64,000 nt of DNA from Actinotignum schaalii FB123-CNA-2 (GTDB lineage Bacteria; Actinomycetota; Actinomycetes; Actinomycetales; Actinomycetaceae): the NCBI RefSeq assembly GCF_000411135.1, contig NZ_KE150262.1:52419-116418 (forward strand). Reading direction: 5' to 3'. Made by a program: the position numbers and the translations under genes. Of the stretch, positions 1 to 8,477 are shown piece after piece. How positions within the stretch are numbered: the first letter of the stretch is position 1; each line of letters starts with the position of its first letter. Below the pieces are notes generated by a model that saw only the letters and a program-made list of their open reading frames with translations, did not search any database and was not told where the DNA came from.

Positions 1-731
1 GCCGCACCGGCCACGCCGCCCGTGTTCGTGCCCCCGGCCGCGCCGGTATCCACCGCCACATCCCGATACTCACGCGGCTTGCGGTAGGTAACAAAGACGG
101 CGAGCAGCAGCCCAACCACCATCCCCGCCGCCGGAATCGCCATGGCGCTCATCACGTTGATGCCACTCACATCCATGCCGGCCTTCGCGATATTCCCCAG
201 CAGGATATCGGTGAGGAAGATCTTTCCGAAGCCGATGGGGAGGAACATGTACGTGGTCACCAATCCGAAGGTGAGCGCGCAGGCCACCGCGCGCCGATCC
301 AGGCGCAGGTTATTCATGACCACTAGGAGCGGCGGGATAAGCAGCGGAATAAAAGCAATATGCACCGGGATGAGGTTCTGGCTCATCACCGCCATCGCGC
401 AAATCCCCGCCAGCATGGCCCAGCGGGTGAAAGCACGCTTACGAGCACCCGTCCCGTCAGAGCTGCGCAGATGGCCGAGCATCCACTGTGCCAGCAGATT
501 CGGCAGCCCCGAATGGGCCACCGCCATCGCGAAAGCACCGAGCAGCGCATAGGAGAGCGCGATTTTCGCCCCGGCACCCAGGCCTTCCTGGAAGGCCACC
601 ATGGTCCCCTCCAGGCCCATCCCGCTGAGTAAACCACCGGCGAGCGCGCCGATAAACAGAGCCAGTACCACGTGAACACGAAGTACCGCGAGGAGGAGCA
701 TCAAACAAACAGCCACCACAACAGCATTCAT
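1..731 (-). CDS. YuiF/NhaC-type Na+/H+ antiporter family protein (C-terminus cut by window edge)
   Basis: An open frame runs from an ATG at 731 off the left edge, giving about 243 residues. The N-terminus (MNAVVVAVCLMLLLAVLRVHVV, followed by a glycine-rich GALAGGLLSGMGLEG) and the later segment SYALLGAFAMAVAHSGLPNLLAQ resemble the YuiF group (COG2056) of the NhaC superfamily, inner-membrane secondary transporters annotated as Na+/H+ antiporters or histidine transporters. At least five hydrophobic segments are visible, with a cytosolic Arg/Lys patch near residue 95. There is no Shine-Dalgarno. A TATATT hexamer ends 7 nt before the ATG, which suggests a leaderless mRNA. The substrate cannot be told from sequence. 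Confidence 0.75.
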   Translation of the reverse strand, partial: MNAVVVAVCLMLLLAVLRVHVVLALFIGALAGGLLSGMGLEGTMVAFQEGLGAGAKIALSYALLGAFAMAVAHSGLPNLLAQWMLGHLRSSDGTGARKRAFTRWAMLAGICAMAVMSQNLIPVHIAFIPLLIPPLLVVMNNLRLDRRAVACALTFGLVTTYMFLPIGFGKIFLTDILLGNIAKAGMDVSGINVMSAMAIPAAGMVVGLLLAVFVTYRKPREYRDVAVDTGAAGGTNTGGVAGA

Positions 732-738
732 AAAACTG

Positions 739-744
739 AATATA
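739..744 (-). promoter_or_regulatory. -10 element of a leaderless promoter for the antiporter gene
   Basis: TATATT on the minus strand lies 7 nt before the ATG at 731, placing the expected start of transcription at or next to the A of the start codon. A weak TTCGGC lies 17 nt further upstream. The same geometry recurs at several other genes in the window. Confidence 0.45.
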
Positions 745-984
745 CCGAGACTGGGGCACCAGCCGAATAAGTATCCATAAATACGTAGCTTTTCTACTAC
801 TTCTTGCACTAGCGGTCGCGCGAAACCACGGTTACGCCGTATCTTTATCGACGACGCCGCGCAGCATTCGCCCAGCTCAACCTATGAATAAACGCTCAGG
901 CACTAGCCCTGCCACCCGCCTCCCGCTCCCGGCGCTAGAGAGCCGGTAGAGAGGGTAGAGAGGCTAAAGACACCAGAAACGCCA
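745..984. other. Intergenic stretch without a recognisable gene
   Basis: The gap between the antiporter start (731) and the UPF0182 stop (1051) has no supported ORF. It contains one copy of the GACGACGC motif near 850 and a short run of TAGAGAG repeats at about 936-965. The UPF0182 terminator hairpin follows at 985-1018. Confidence 0.5.
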
Positions 985-1018
985 AGTGGCGGCCACCCGC
1001 GAACGGGTGGCCGCCACT
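985..1018 (-). terminator. Rho-independent-like hairpin after the UPF0182 gene
   Basis: A perfect 15-bp stem (AGTGGCGGCCACCCG and its complement) closes on a CGAA tetraloop, 33 bp downstream of the stop codon at 1051 on the minus strand. The U-tract is poor. Given the stem strength it is the probable transcript end. Confidence 0.7.
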
Positions 1019-1050
1019 AAGTCGGCTGCTAGCCAGGTTGCTACCGCGGC

Positions 1051-4000
1051 TTACCGAGCGCCTTCTAGCTCCTTCTGGGCTGCGATGGCCTGGTCGAGCG
1101 CTGTCTGCAGGTTCTTCTGAGCCTGACCGTAGGCCGCCCAGTCACCGCTCTTCATCGCGCTATCTGCCTGACCCACCGCCTGCTTCATGCTCTGCAGCGC
1201 GGCATCCAAACGCTCCTGCGGGGTGCCACCCGCGGCCGGAGCCGGAGCGGGAGCCGCGGCACCCGGTGCAGCGCTGGGCTGCTGGGGCGCGGGTTGGGCG
1301 GGCGTCGTCGTACCGGGAGTAGGCGCGGCGCCCGGGGTAGTACCGGGCGTGCCCGCCGCGGGCGCCTTGCCATCACCGGCGGAAATATCTTCCTTGACGT
1401 TCTGCAATCCGGCGTCCCCGGCCTGGGCACCCGAATCACCCCCGAAAGTCTGGTTGAGAGCCTCTTCCAGGGTGGGCGCGAATCCGATATTCCCATCACC
1501 GAAAGCAGTGAGCACGTACTGCATGAGTGGGTAGGTGGTGCCCTGCGAAGCCTGCACATAAACCGGTTGCACGTAGAGCATGCCACCGCCCACCGGGAGC
1601 GTGAGCAGATTACCCATCCGCACCGTGGTACCACCCGAACGCAGCAGGTTGAGCGCGCGGGAAACATTCTGGTCGGAAAGGAAGTTATTCTGCGCCTGGC
1701 CCGGGCCGGGTACCGTGAGGTCGCGCGGCAGCTCGAGGAGCCGCAGCTTGCCGTACCCCTCGCGTTTCTCCCCCGGCGTGGATCCCGCATTGGAATCCAC
1801 CGCGAAGAAACCGGTCATAATATTGCGATCCGTCTGCCCGCCCGGGATATAGCCCGTGGATAGGGAGAATTCCGCGGAATCCTGGCCCGGCATCTGCAAC
1901 GTCAGGTAGTAGGGCGGCTGCTTGCTATCGGTTTGCGCCGCGGCGATCCCGCTAGCCCCAGCGGTATCCACCGCCGGTTCGTTCGGAACATTCCAGAAGT
2001 CACCACCGGAGTAGAAGGAGGCCGGGTCCTTGACGTGGTAGCGGGTCAGCAGCGAACGCTGCGTCTTGAACAGGTCCTCCGGGTAGCGCACATGCGCCAT
2101 GAGATCACCGGACATCTTGTCCATCGGCTGCACCATACCCGGGAAGATTGACTCCCAGGCCCGCAGGATCGGGTCTTTCTCATCCCACTTGTAGAGGGAA
2201 ACCGAACCGTCATAGGCATCCACAACCGTCTTGACGGAGTTACGGATGTAATTGACGTCTTGGCCGGAGGCCGCCCCGTACATGCCGCGCGAGTTGAGGG
2301 CGTCCGTGGTGGCCGCGGCCAGGGATTCCCGCGCCGAATAAGGATAGTTATTCGAGGTGGTGTACCCGTCGATAATCCACACGAGGCGCTTAGGAGTGGC
2401 CGGATCCCCGTCCATATCCACTACGGCCGGGTAAGCCTTGGAATCAAGCGTGAGGTAGGGGGCCACCTTGCGCACCCGCTCGTGCGGGTCGCGATTGAAA
2501 AGAATCTGCGATTCGGAAGTCACACGATCGGAGAAGAAAATATCCGTGGAGCGGAACTTGATGGCAAACATGAGTTTGTCAAAGAAGTTCCCGACCGAGG
2601 GGCCGCCGTCGCCGGTGTAGGTATTGAGAACCTGCGAGCCTTCCGCGGCATCGGAGGGATAGTCAATTTCCCAGGGCGCGGTGCCTTCCGGAGCCCCCAC
2701 GATGGAGTATTCGGGGCTGTTCTGCCCGAAGTACACGCGCGGCTCATATTCGCCCAGCTCACCTTGGGAGGGAATACCGTACTGGAGGAATTGCGGGGCG
2801 CCGGAGGCGGAAGTGGTATTACCGTAGGCAGCCACCACGCCGTAGCCGTGGGTGTAGACCGTATGGTCATTGACCCAGTTGCGCTGGTCCGGGCCCAGGC
2901 CGTCCAGGTTGAGTTCTCGCACCGCGATCACGGTATCCCGGTCCGTCTTATTGAGGTTGTAGCGATCCACCGCCAGCTGGGAGGCGAAACCGTAGTACTG
3001 GCGGTTCTGCTGCATTTGGTTGAAGGTGGGGGACACAATATTCGGGTCGAGGAGACGGATTTGCGCGGTGGATTCCGCGTCATTGCGCAGCTGCCCGGCT
3101 TCCGCATCGGTGCGGGCGTTATAGGGAATGGTCTCCACGTTATCCAGGCCGTATGCCTTGAGAGTGGCCGAAATATTGCGGTCAATATACGGTGTTTCCA
3201 TCTCGATAGCGTTCGGGGTGACCCGGAAGCGCTCCACCAGTGCCGGCCAGGCCCAGCCCACCGTGGCCCCGGTGACCAGGGCCACCACCAGCCCGGCGGT
3301 AATAATCCGCCAGGAACCGCGCAGCGCCGAAATCACGAAAAGCACCGCGATAGCCAGGAAGGTAATCGCGAGGATCGTGAGCCCGGGCAGCTTGGCGTTA
3401 ATATCCGTATAGGACGCCCCGGAGAAACGATCATTATTGGACAGCAGCAGGGTGTAGCGACTCAACCAGAAGTAGGCAGCCACCAGGATAAAGGCCAGCA
3501 GCCCCAGCACGGAGAAATGCACCCGAGCCCGGTTGCGTACCCGCACCTTGCCCGAATCCACCGTGACCCCGCCGTAGAGGTAATGGCCCAGCACCGCACC
3601 GATCGCCCCGATCACCAGCAGGGTAATCGCGAAGCTCAACGCTGATTGCAGCACCGGGAGCGTGAAGACGTAGAAGGCCACATCGCGCCCGAACTGCGGA
3701 TCCGTATCCCCGAAAGGCGTACGGAAAATCCACATGAGGTAGGTGCGCCATTCACCCGCCAGCGGCGCGCCGAAAATCAGGCCGGCGAGCAGCGGCAGGC
3801 CCAGGTTGGTGGCCCAGCGGTACTTTTCCGCCGCCTTGCGGTAGCCCGCGACGCTGGGGGCCTGGATGCCCTCATCTTTTGTGCGCGCGAGGCGGAAATT
3901 CAGCCACAGCACAATGGCAACCAGGAGGGTGCCAATGGTGCCCAGCGCGATGGTCCAGCCCCATTGGGTCCAGAACACGCGAGCCGCGCCGATTTGTTCG

Positions 4001-4131
4001 TACCATTTAACGTCGGTGTAAACGCCCGATCCGACGACGAGCGCCACGAGCAGAATGGCGAGAACACCCAGTGTCCACCAAAAAGCTCCCGGCGTCTCCC
4101 GCCTCAAACGGGGATGTGCGGTTGTACTCAA
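1051..4131 (-). CDS. UPF0182 family large integral membrane protein
   Basis: A 1026-aa protein of the UPF0182/COG1615 family, whose function is not established. The N-terminal third holds about seven hydrophobic helices (first near residues 18-40, last near 275-300). A long, probably exocytoplasmic domain follows. It contains family stretches such as the ETPYIDRNI segment near 305 and the VWIIDGYT segment near 560. A Pro/Ala/Thr low-complexity linker (about 900-970) leads to a short helical tail. The start is a TTG preceded by GAGGA at 6 nt spacing, so automated callers could miss it. It lies beside a PDZ/Lon-like secreted protease, as in mycobacteria (Rv3193c-Rv3194c, recalled). A strong hairpin follows the stop. 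Confidence 0.9.
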   Translation of the reverse strand: MSTTAHPRLRRETPGAFWWTLGVLAILLVALVVGSGVYTDVKWYEQIGAARVFWTQWGWTIALGTIGTLLVAIVLWLNFRLARTKDEGIQAPSVAGYRKAAEKYRWATNLGLPLLAGLIFGAPLAGEWRTYLMWIFRTPFGDTDPQFGRDVAFYVFTLPVLQSALSFAITLLVIGAIGAVLGHYLYGGVTVDSGKVRVRNRARVHFSVLGLLAFILVAAYFWLSRYTLLLSNNDRFSGASYTDINAKLPGLTILAITFLAIAVLFVISALRGSWRIITAGLVVALVTGATVGWAWPALVERFRVTPNAIEMETPYIDRNISATLKAYGLDNVETIPYNARTDAEAGQLRNDAESTAQIRLLDPNIVSPTFNQMQQNRQYYGFASQLAVDRYNLNKTDRDTVIAVRELNLDGLGPDQRNWVNDHTVYTHGYGVVAAYGNTTSASGAPQFLQYGIPSQGELGEYEPRVYFGQNSPEYSIVGAPEGTAPWEIDYPSDAAEGSQVLNTYTGDGGPSVGNFFDKLMFAIKFRSTDIFFSDRVTSESQILFNRDPHERVRKVAPYLTLDSKAYPAVVDMDGDPATPKRLVWIIDGYTTSNNYPYSARESLAAATTDALNSRGMYGAASGQDVNYIRNSVKTVVDAYDGSVSLYKWDEKDPILRAWESIFPGMVQPMDKMSGDLMAHVRYPEDLFKTQRSLLTRYHVKDPASFYSGGDFWNVPNEPAVDTAGASGIAAAQTDSKQPPYYLTLQMPGQDSAEFSLSTGYIPGGQTDRNIMTGFFAVDSNAGSTPGEKREGYGKLRLLELPRDLTVPGPGQAQNNFLSDQNVSRALNLLRSGGTTVRMGNLLTLPVGGGMLYVQPVYVQASQGTTYPLMQYVLTAFGDGNIGFAPTLEEALNQTFGGDSGAQAGDAGLQNVKEDISAGDGKAPAAGTPGTTPGAAPTPGTTTPAQPAPQQPSAAPGAAAPAPAPAAGGTPQERLDAALQSMKQAVGQADSAMKSGDWAAYGQAQKNLQTALDQAIAAQKELEGAR

Positions 4132-4269
4132 ACGAAATCCTCAACTTCTTCCGCGGCGCAGGGGTGCGCCCGGCCATCACTATTCCCTATCAAACATAGC
4201 GGAAAAAGCTGAGAATCGCGCGTGCGTCAACGGTTTTTTGGTACGACGACGCCGCCCGCGAACACGCCC

Positions 4270-5409
4270 CTACCGGCCCGCAGCCATATCCTGGCAGGTG
4301 GGGAGTGCCGGGGTACGCCCCGCGCCGATGGCCCGGACGGCAGCTGCGGCGTCGTCAAAATTCCGGACCGCCCAGATACGTAAGCCTTCCGGTTCGTACC
4401 CGATTGTTTCCCCGCAATTCGCGGCCGGGGCGAGGAAATCGGTGGCGCCCCGCTCGCGCGCCCCCACGATCTTGTGCTGGATTCCGCCGATGGGCCCCAC
4501 CTCCCCGTTGAAAGCGAGGGTGCCGGTGCCGGCAATAACGGCACTGCCGCCCAGGGAGCCGGGAGTGAGTTCGTCGTACATGCCCAGCGCAAATATGAGG
4601 CCGGCCGAGGGCCCGCCGATGCCTTCCACCGCGTAGGTGACGGTGGCCGGGAGCTGCACGTCCTCAACAGCGAGGGACACTCCCAGCAGGGAGCCGGGGT
4701 GGATCCAGCCGGTTTCATCCGGCGGGAAGGGCGCGGTAATAATTGTTGTGGTGCCGGCTTCGCCGCCGCGCTGGTAGGAAACCGTGACGGTGCTCCCCGG
4801 TTCGGTAGCGTGCAGGACTTTCGAAAGTTCCCCGAAAGTGGAGACGGTGGTGGGTGCGGTGCCCGGGGCAGCAATGCCGGTAATAATATCGTCTGCTTCA
4901 AGCTGACCGGCCGCCGGAGAGCCTTCCGGAATGTCCGCCACCCGCAGCTTCATGGTGACGTGGTGGCCGGCCTTTTCCAAAGCAACTCCGGCCGCGACGG
5001 TTTGGGAATTATTCATCAGTTCGGCGTTGCGGGCATCGTCTTCCGCGCTGGAAAGCGTGGGCGGATAAAGCAGGCGCACCGGCAGTAGCTGAGATTCCTG
5101 GTCAACCAACGCCCAGAGTGCGTGTGCACCCAGGGTTCCCACCTCGGGGTTGCCCGCCGCGGACACCGTGGTCATATAGAGCTGGGTATCGGTGGGATAG
5201 GTGGGCACGCCCTCCACGTTCACCAGCCGAGTACCGGCCACTTCTCCGGTCACGTCAAGGGCCGGGCCGGCCATTTCCACCGTGTAGGCACCCGGGAGCA
5301 GAAGGGCGAGGACCGCCAGGCTCGCAAAAATAAAGCCGCTGCGGCGCGCGGCCCGAGAATTGCGGCGCGCGGAACGGGGACTACCTGCCTGACCACGTTT
5401 TTTCATCAC
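4270..5409 (-). CDS. PDZ domain-containing secreted Lon-like (S16) serine protease
   Basis: A 379-aa protein of the YlbL/Rv3194c type. A basic N-terminus is followed by one signal-anchor helix (about 25-45). A PDZ domain (about 145-225) precedes a Lon-type S16 proteolytic domain. The catalytic pair is visible: Ser268 in GGPSAG and Lys313 in IQHKI. Such proteins are membrane-anchored with the protease outside the cytoplasm; substrates are unknown here. Frame 5409 begins with GTG and is immediately followed by an ATG (5406). The GGAGAGG just upstream is very close to both, so the exact start is uncertain by one codon. Its 138-bp distance from the UPF0182 gene suggests the two may be co-transcribed. 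Confidence 0.88.
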   Translation of the reverse strand: MMKKRGQAGSPRSARRNSRAARRSGFIFASLAVLALLLPGAYTVEMAGPALDVTGEVAGTRLVNVEGVPTYPTDTQLYMTTVSAAGNPEVGTLGAHALWALVDQESQLLPVRLLYPPTLSSAEDDARNAELMNNSQTVAAGVALEKAGHHVTMKLRVADIPEGSPAAGQLEADDIITGIAAPGTAPTTVSTFGELSKVLHATEPGSTVTVSYQRGGEAGTTTIITAPFPPDETGWIHPGSLLGVSLAVEDVQLPATVTYAVEGIGGPSAGLIFALGMYDELTPGSLGGSAVIAGTGTLAFNGEVGPIGGIQHKIVGARERGATDFLAPAANCGETIGYEPEGLRIWAVRNFDDAAAAVRAIGAGRTPALPTCQDMAAGR

Positions 5410-5444
5410 CTCTCCATCATGCCTGATCGCGCGGCTCAGTCCTA

Positions 5445-5540
5445 CCGCTGCTCACGTGTCCCGCTGCTCACGTGTCCCGCCGCTCGCCTATCCCACCGCT
5501 CGCCTATCCCGCCGTTCGCCTATCCCGCCGTTCACGACAG
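5445..5540 (+). repeat. 16-bp tandem minisatellite, six units
   Basis: Six consecutive 16-bp units occupy exactly 96 bp with no indels. Unit types include CCGCTGCTCACGTGTC, CCGCCGCTCGCCTATC and CCGCCGTTCGCCTATC. The array sits in the 235-bp gap between the divergent PDZ-protease and zincin-like genes, upstream of both. Confidence 0.9.
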
Positions 5541-5614
5541 CGTGCCGGTACCGCGCGGGCCCCGGCTCCTGCGCCAGGGGCGGAGGCGCCTACCCGCGCG
5601 GGCCCGCGGTGTTT

Positions 5615-5620
5615 TAGGCT
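5615..5620 (+). promoter_or_regulatory. Candidate -10 (TAGGCT) for the zincin-like gene
   Basis: TAGGCT lies 24 nt before the ATG at 5645, preceded by TTT. The same TAGGCTTA string stands upstream of the DivIVA-like gene. No convincing -35 is visible. The short UTR also holds an in-phase GTG just after the expected transcription start, opening an 8-codon ORF that overlaps the real start. Confidence 0.4.
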
Positions 5621-5644
5621 TAGTGGTGGACCTCGAGGAGAAGA

Positions 5645-7213
5645 ATGACTGAGAATTCACAGCCGCGTGACGAATGGGAAAAGATGCTGCGGGCAGTCCT
5701 CGGCGATGAGGCGGCCGAGGAAATCCTGCGGTCCCTCGCCCCCGGCGGCGATGCAACATCCGGGAACGGCACTGGCACCGGCACGGGCAGCGGAGCGTTC
5801 CCCGGGCTTCCCGGGATGGGCGGCGCGGCCGGCGCGGGCCTGCCGGCTGATATCGGGCTGGTGATGAATCAGATCCGCGCCATGCTCGGTTCCTCGGGTG
5901 AGGGGCCGGTCAATTGGAAAATCGGGGAGCAGGTCGCCCGGGATACCGTGAATAAATCCGGGCCGGGGCTTCCCACCGCCGCCGCGGGTGATCAGGCCCG
6001 CTCCGCGATGGACGTGGCAAGTTTGTGGCTTGACCCGGTCACGGTTTTCGATCCGCCGCGCGGCCCGAACCAGGTGTGGTCGCGCCTGGACTGGATCGCT
6101 CATTCCCTCCCGACCTTCCGGAAACTCACCGCTCCGGTAGGTGCGAACCTCGCGCGGGCTTTCGGTGAAGCTCTCAGCGCGCAGCTCGAACGCGCCCCGG
6201 AGGAGATGCGCCAGATGCTATCGGGCGGGATGCTCGGGGGGATTCCCGGCGGGCTGGAGGGGATGCTCTCCGGAATGACGGCGTCGTTACTGGGAATGCA
6301 ATACGGCCAAGGGCTCGCGGAACTCGCCCACATTTCCTTCGGCACCGCGGACGCCGGTTTCCCGCTGGTGGAGGGCGAAACGGCCGCGCTGGTGCCGGCT
6401 AATATTTCGGAATTCGCCGCGGGCTTGGATGTGGATGCGCGTGAAGTTGAGCTCTACGTGGCGGTGCGCGAACAGGCCGCAGCCCGGCTCTTCTCCCAGG
6501 TACCGTGGTTGCGCAGCACGATTCTTGACGCCGTGGCCGCCTACGCCGCCGATATCGCCATCGATACCGACGCCATCGAGGAGAAGGTCCGCGAGCTCCA
6601 GCTCGATCCCGAACAGCTCATGTCCGGGCAGATGCCGGACCTGGACATGAATGAGGTTTTCGCTTTCACCCGCACCCCCACCCAGCAGGCTACGCTGGAG
6701 CGCCTCGAGCATATTGTTTCGCTGGTGGCGGGCTGGGTCAGCGCTGTCACGAGCACCGCGGTGGCGGCCCAGCTTCCCCATAGTATGAAGCTGTCGGAGG
6801 CTCTCACGCGCCGCGAGGTAACCGAAGCGCCGTCGAACCGCGTTTTCGGCCCTCTTGTTGGTTTCGATATCGCGCCGCGGCGTTTGCGTGAAGCGGCAGC
6901 CTTCTGGGCACGCGCCGCCCGGGAACGTGGCATGGAGGGGCGCGACGCGCTCTGGAAGCACCCCGATTTACTGCCGCTCCCCGAACACCTCGACGATCCG
7001 GACCGTTTCTTCTCCCCCGCGGAACAACCCTCCGCGCTGGATGAGGAGCTGGATGCTTTCCTCGCGGAGCTTCTGAGCAATAGTGATGGGGGCACGCCTT
7101 TCGGCAACGCGCCGCACGAACCGGGTTTCGGTACGACGACGCCGCACCAGGCCACCGGGGACTCGAGCACGACCGACACGTCCGGACCTGAAGGACCCGA
7201 GCAACCCGAGTGA
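5645..7213 (+). CDS. Zincin-like putative hydrolase (DUF2342/TIGR03624 type)
   Basis: A 522-aa protein of the actinobacterial DUF2342 (Pfam Zincin_2) family, the Rv3195 position in the mycobacterial order. Family hallmarks are a Gly/Met-rich helical stretch around residues 195-225 and the segment VREQAAARLFSQVPWL near 272-287. As I recall, relatives carry a histidine in the corresponding REAAHARLF motif, and here that position is Ala. The annotation as a zinc metalloprotease is therefore doubtful for this copy. The C-terminal 60 residues are low complexity, and the stop lies inside a 9-bp tandem repeat. The start has GAGGAG at 5 nt. No signal peptide is seen, so it is probably cytoplasmic. 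Confidence 0.8.
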   Translation: MTENSQPRDEWEKMLRAVLGDEAAEEILRSLAPGGDATSGNGTGTGTGSGAFPGLPGMGGAAGAGLPADIGLVMNQIRAMLGSSGEGPVNWKIGEQVARDTVNKSGPGLPTAAAGDQARSAMDVASLWLDPVTVFDPPRGPNQVWSRLDWIAHSLPTFRKLTAPVGANLARAFGEALSAQLERAPEEMRQMLSGGMLGGIPGGLEGMLSGMTASLLGMQYGQGLAELAHISFGTADAGFPLVEGETAALVPANISEFAAGLDVDAREVELYVAVREQAAARLFSQVPWLRSTILDAVAAYAADIAIDTDAIEEKVRELQLDPEQLMSGQMPDLDMNEVFAFTRTPTQQATLERLEHIVSLVAGWVSAVTSTAVAAQLPHSMKLSEALTRREVTEAPSNRVFGPLVGFDIAPRRLREAAAFWARAARERGMEGRDALWKHPDLLPLPEHLDDPDRFFSPAEQPSALDEELDAFLAELLSNSDGGTPFGNAPHEPGFGTTTPHQATGDSSTTDTSGPEGPEQPE

Positions 7214-7279
7214 CCTGAAGGACCCACGCGCCCCGAGTGACCCGCGGGACCCGAAAGACCCGAGTGACCTGAAGAACCC
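7190..7279 (+). repeat. 9-bp tandem repeat spanning the stop codon of the zincin-like gene
   Basis: Ten consecutive 9-bp units fit the pattern GARNGACCY, for example GAAGGACCC and GAGTGACCT. The stop codon TGA at 7211-7213 lies in the third unit, and every GAGTGA unit supplies another in-frame stop. Gain or loss of units would alter the C-terminus by three residues at a time. Confidence 0.85.
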
Positions 7280-7281
7280 GC

Positions 7282-7330
7282 TGTGGATAACTAAGGCAGC
7301 TCTGGGGATAATACCCGTGCCTGTGGATGG
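7282..7330 (+). promoter_or_regulatory. Cluster of three DnaA-box-like 9-mers
   Basis: TGTGGATAA (7282-7290) is an exact complement of the consensus box TTATCCACA. TGGGGATAA (7303-7311) and TGTGGATGG (7322-7330) each differ from it by one or two positions. Spacings are 21 and 19 bp, close to two helical turns. The cluster lies in the intergenic gap before the ThiF-like gene. No AT-rich unwinding region is next to it. Confidence 0.55.
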
Positions 7331-7392
7331 GCTTTCGCGCTGGTGCGATGCGCTTTTTATGCTGAGGCCATGGTGTTTATCAAGGTGGTCTC

Positions 7393-8451
7393 ATGATGAT
7401 TCGCTCGCCGCTGGGAGTGTACTGGTCAGATACGCATGAAGTGCAGATCGGTCTTGATCCGCGCGTCGCACTGCGGCTAACGGGGCTTTCTGTGGCGGAA
7501 CAGCAGGTAGTTTCCTCCTTAGCTTCCGTCGGTACGGAAAGCGAATTCTTCGATGCGTGTAAGCGGCGCGCGGTGAGCAAGGAGCGGGCACGCTCGCTTC
7601 TGGGCACGCTTCGGGATTCCGACTTGCTAGAAACTTCCCCGCCGGGTTCCCCCGACCTGGCCTGGCGCACAGTTTTCGTTGAGCGTTTGGATGCCCTGGC
7701 GGTAGAGATCTGCACAGTTCTTGCTGCCGGTGGCCTGGGCTATATTCTCACCTCGGATACCAGCAGACCCCACGGCACTGACCACCCAATTTTCCGGCGG
7801 CCAAGCTGGCGTACATTCGCGCGGCACCAGGCACTGCAAAGTTACTTTCGCGAGCGCGGCTGGGGAACTACGGTCATCGAGGTTGCTGCGGAGGCCCATC
7901 GGGTTACGCCGCTGGGAATAGAACGGGCCGCGAAGCAAGCGAAGCACGCGAACCAAGCGGCGGCCACCGGGCGCGGAAATCGCGTGGCCGCCCAACCGGC
8001 CGGGCCTGCTTGGGAATGGGGCCGTCCCGATCTCGCGCTGGTGACCTCTTTGCAGCTACCTGATCCGCTGCGGTGTTCCCCGTGGGAAACGCAGCGCATT
8101 CCTTATCTGCTGGCCTATATCGAGGATATTGATATTCGGGTGGGCCCGGTGGTGGTTCCGGGGAGTGGGCCGTGTGCTCGGTGTTTGCTTTTCGCAGCGA
8201 TGGACGCGGATCCTGCCTGGCGCTATCTGGCTCCCCAGGTATTTAGCACCCGCGGAAATGCTCCCTTCACTCCCGGGGTACCCCTCGCGGCAGCGCTCGC
8301 GGTGCACAGCGCGCTTGTAGCCCTGGGTGGGCAAGCGGACTATGCTCGGGGAACCCAGTGGGTAGTGCCGCCGCTGCCCGGTTACCCCTACCGGGTTGCG
8401 CTTTCCTCGCATGAGCGTTGCCCCTGCGAAGCAGGCCCCGCAGCGGCCTAA
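7393..8451 (+). CDS. ThiF/E1-like protein with zinc-binding cysteine pairs
   Basis: A 352-aa protein at the Rv3196 position of the mycobacterial order, of the actinobacterial group loosely annotated as ThiF-like or TOMM-cyclodehydratase-related. The N-terminal 90 residues look like a winged-helix domain (RLTGLSVAEQQVVSSL). The middle resembles an E1 Rossmann region but has no clear glycine-rich nucleotide loop. Cys261-x2-Cys264 (PCARCL) and a C-terminal CPC near 345 probably form the structural zinc site of E1-like enzymes. No precursor peptide gene is nearby, so a peptide-modifying role is unsupported. ATG at 7393 or 7396 follows AAGGTGG. It is convergent with uvrD2. Confidence 0.65.
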   Translation: MMIRSPLGVYWSDTHEVQIGLDPRVALRLTGLSVAEQQVVSSLASVGTESEFFDACKRRAVSKERARSLLGTLRDSDLLETSPPGSPDLAWRTVFVERLDALAVEICTVLAAGGLGYILTSDTSRPHGTDHPIFRRPSWRTFARHQALQSYFRERGWGTTVIEVAAEAHRVTPLGIERAAKQAKHANQAAATGRGNRVAAQPAGPAWEWGRPDLALVTSLQLPDPLRCSPWETQRIPYLLAYIEDIDIRVGPVVVPGSGPCARCLLFAAMDADPAWRYLAPQVFSTRGNAPFTPGVPLAAALAVHSALVALGGQADYARGTQWVVPPLPGYPYRVALSSHERCPCEAGPAAA

Positions 8452-8477
8452 GAATAACCGGCCAGGAGCGCTTGCGC

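Noticed and set aside
2260-3645. A 461-aa ORF on the plus strand
   Set aside because: It is antisense to the UPF0182 gene and owes its length to GC-rich codon usage; no family resemblance.
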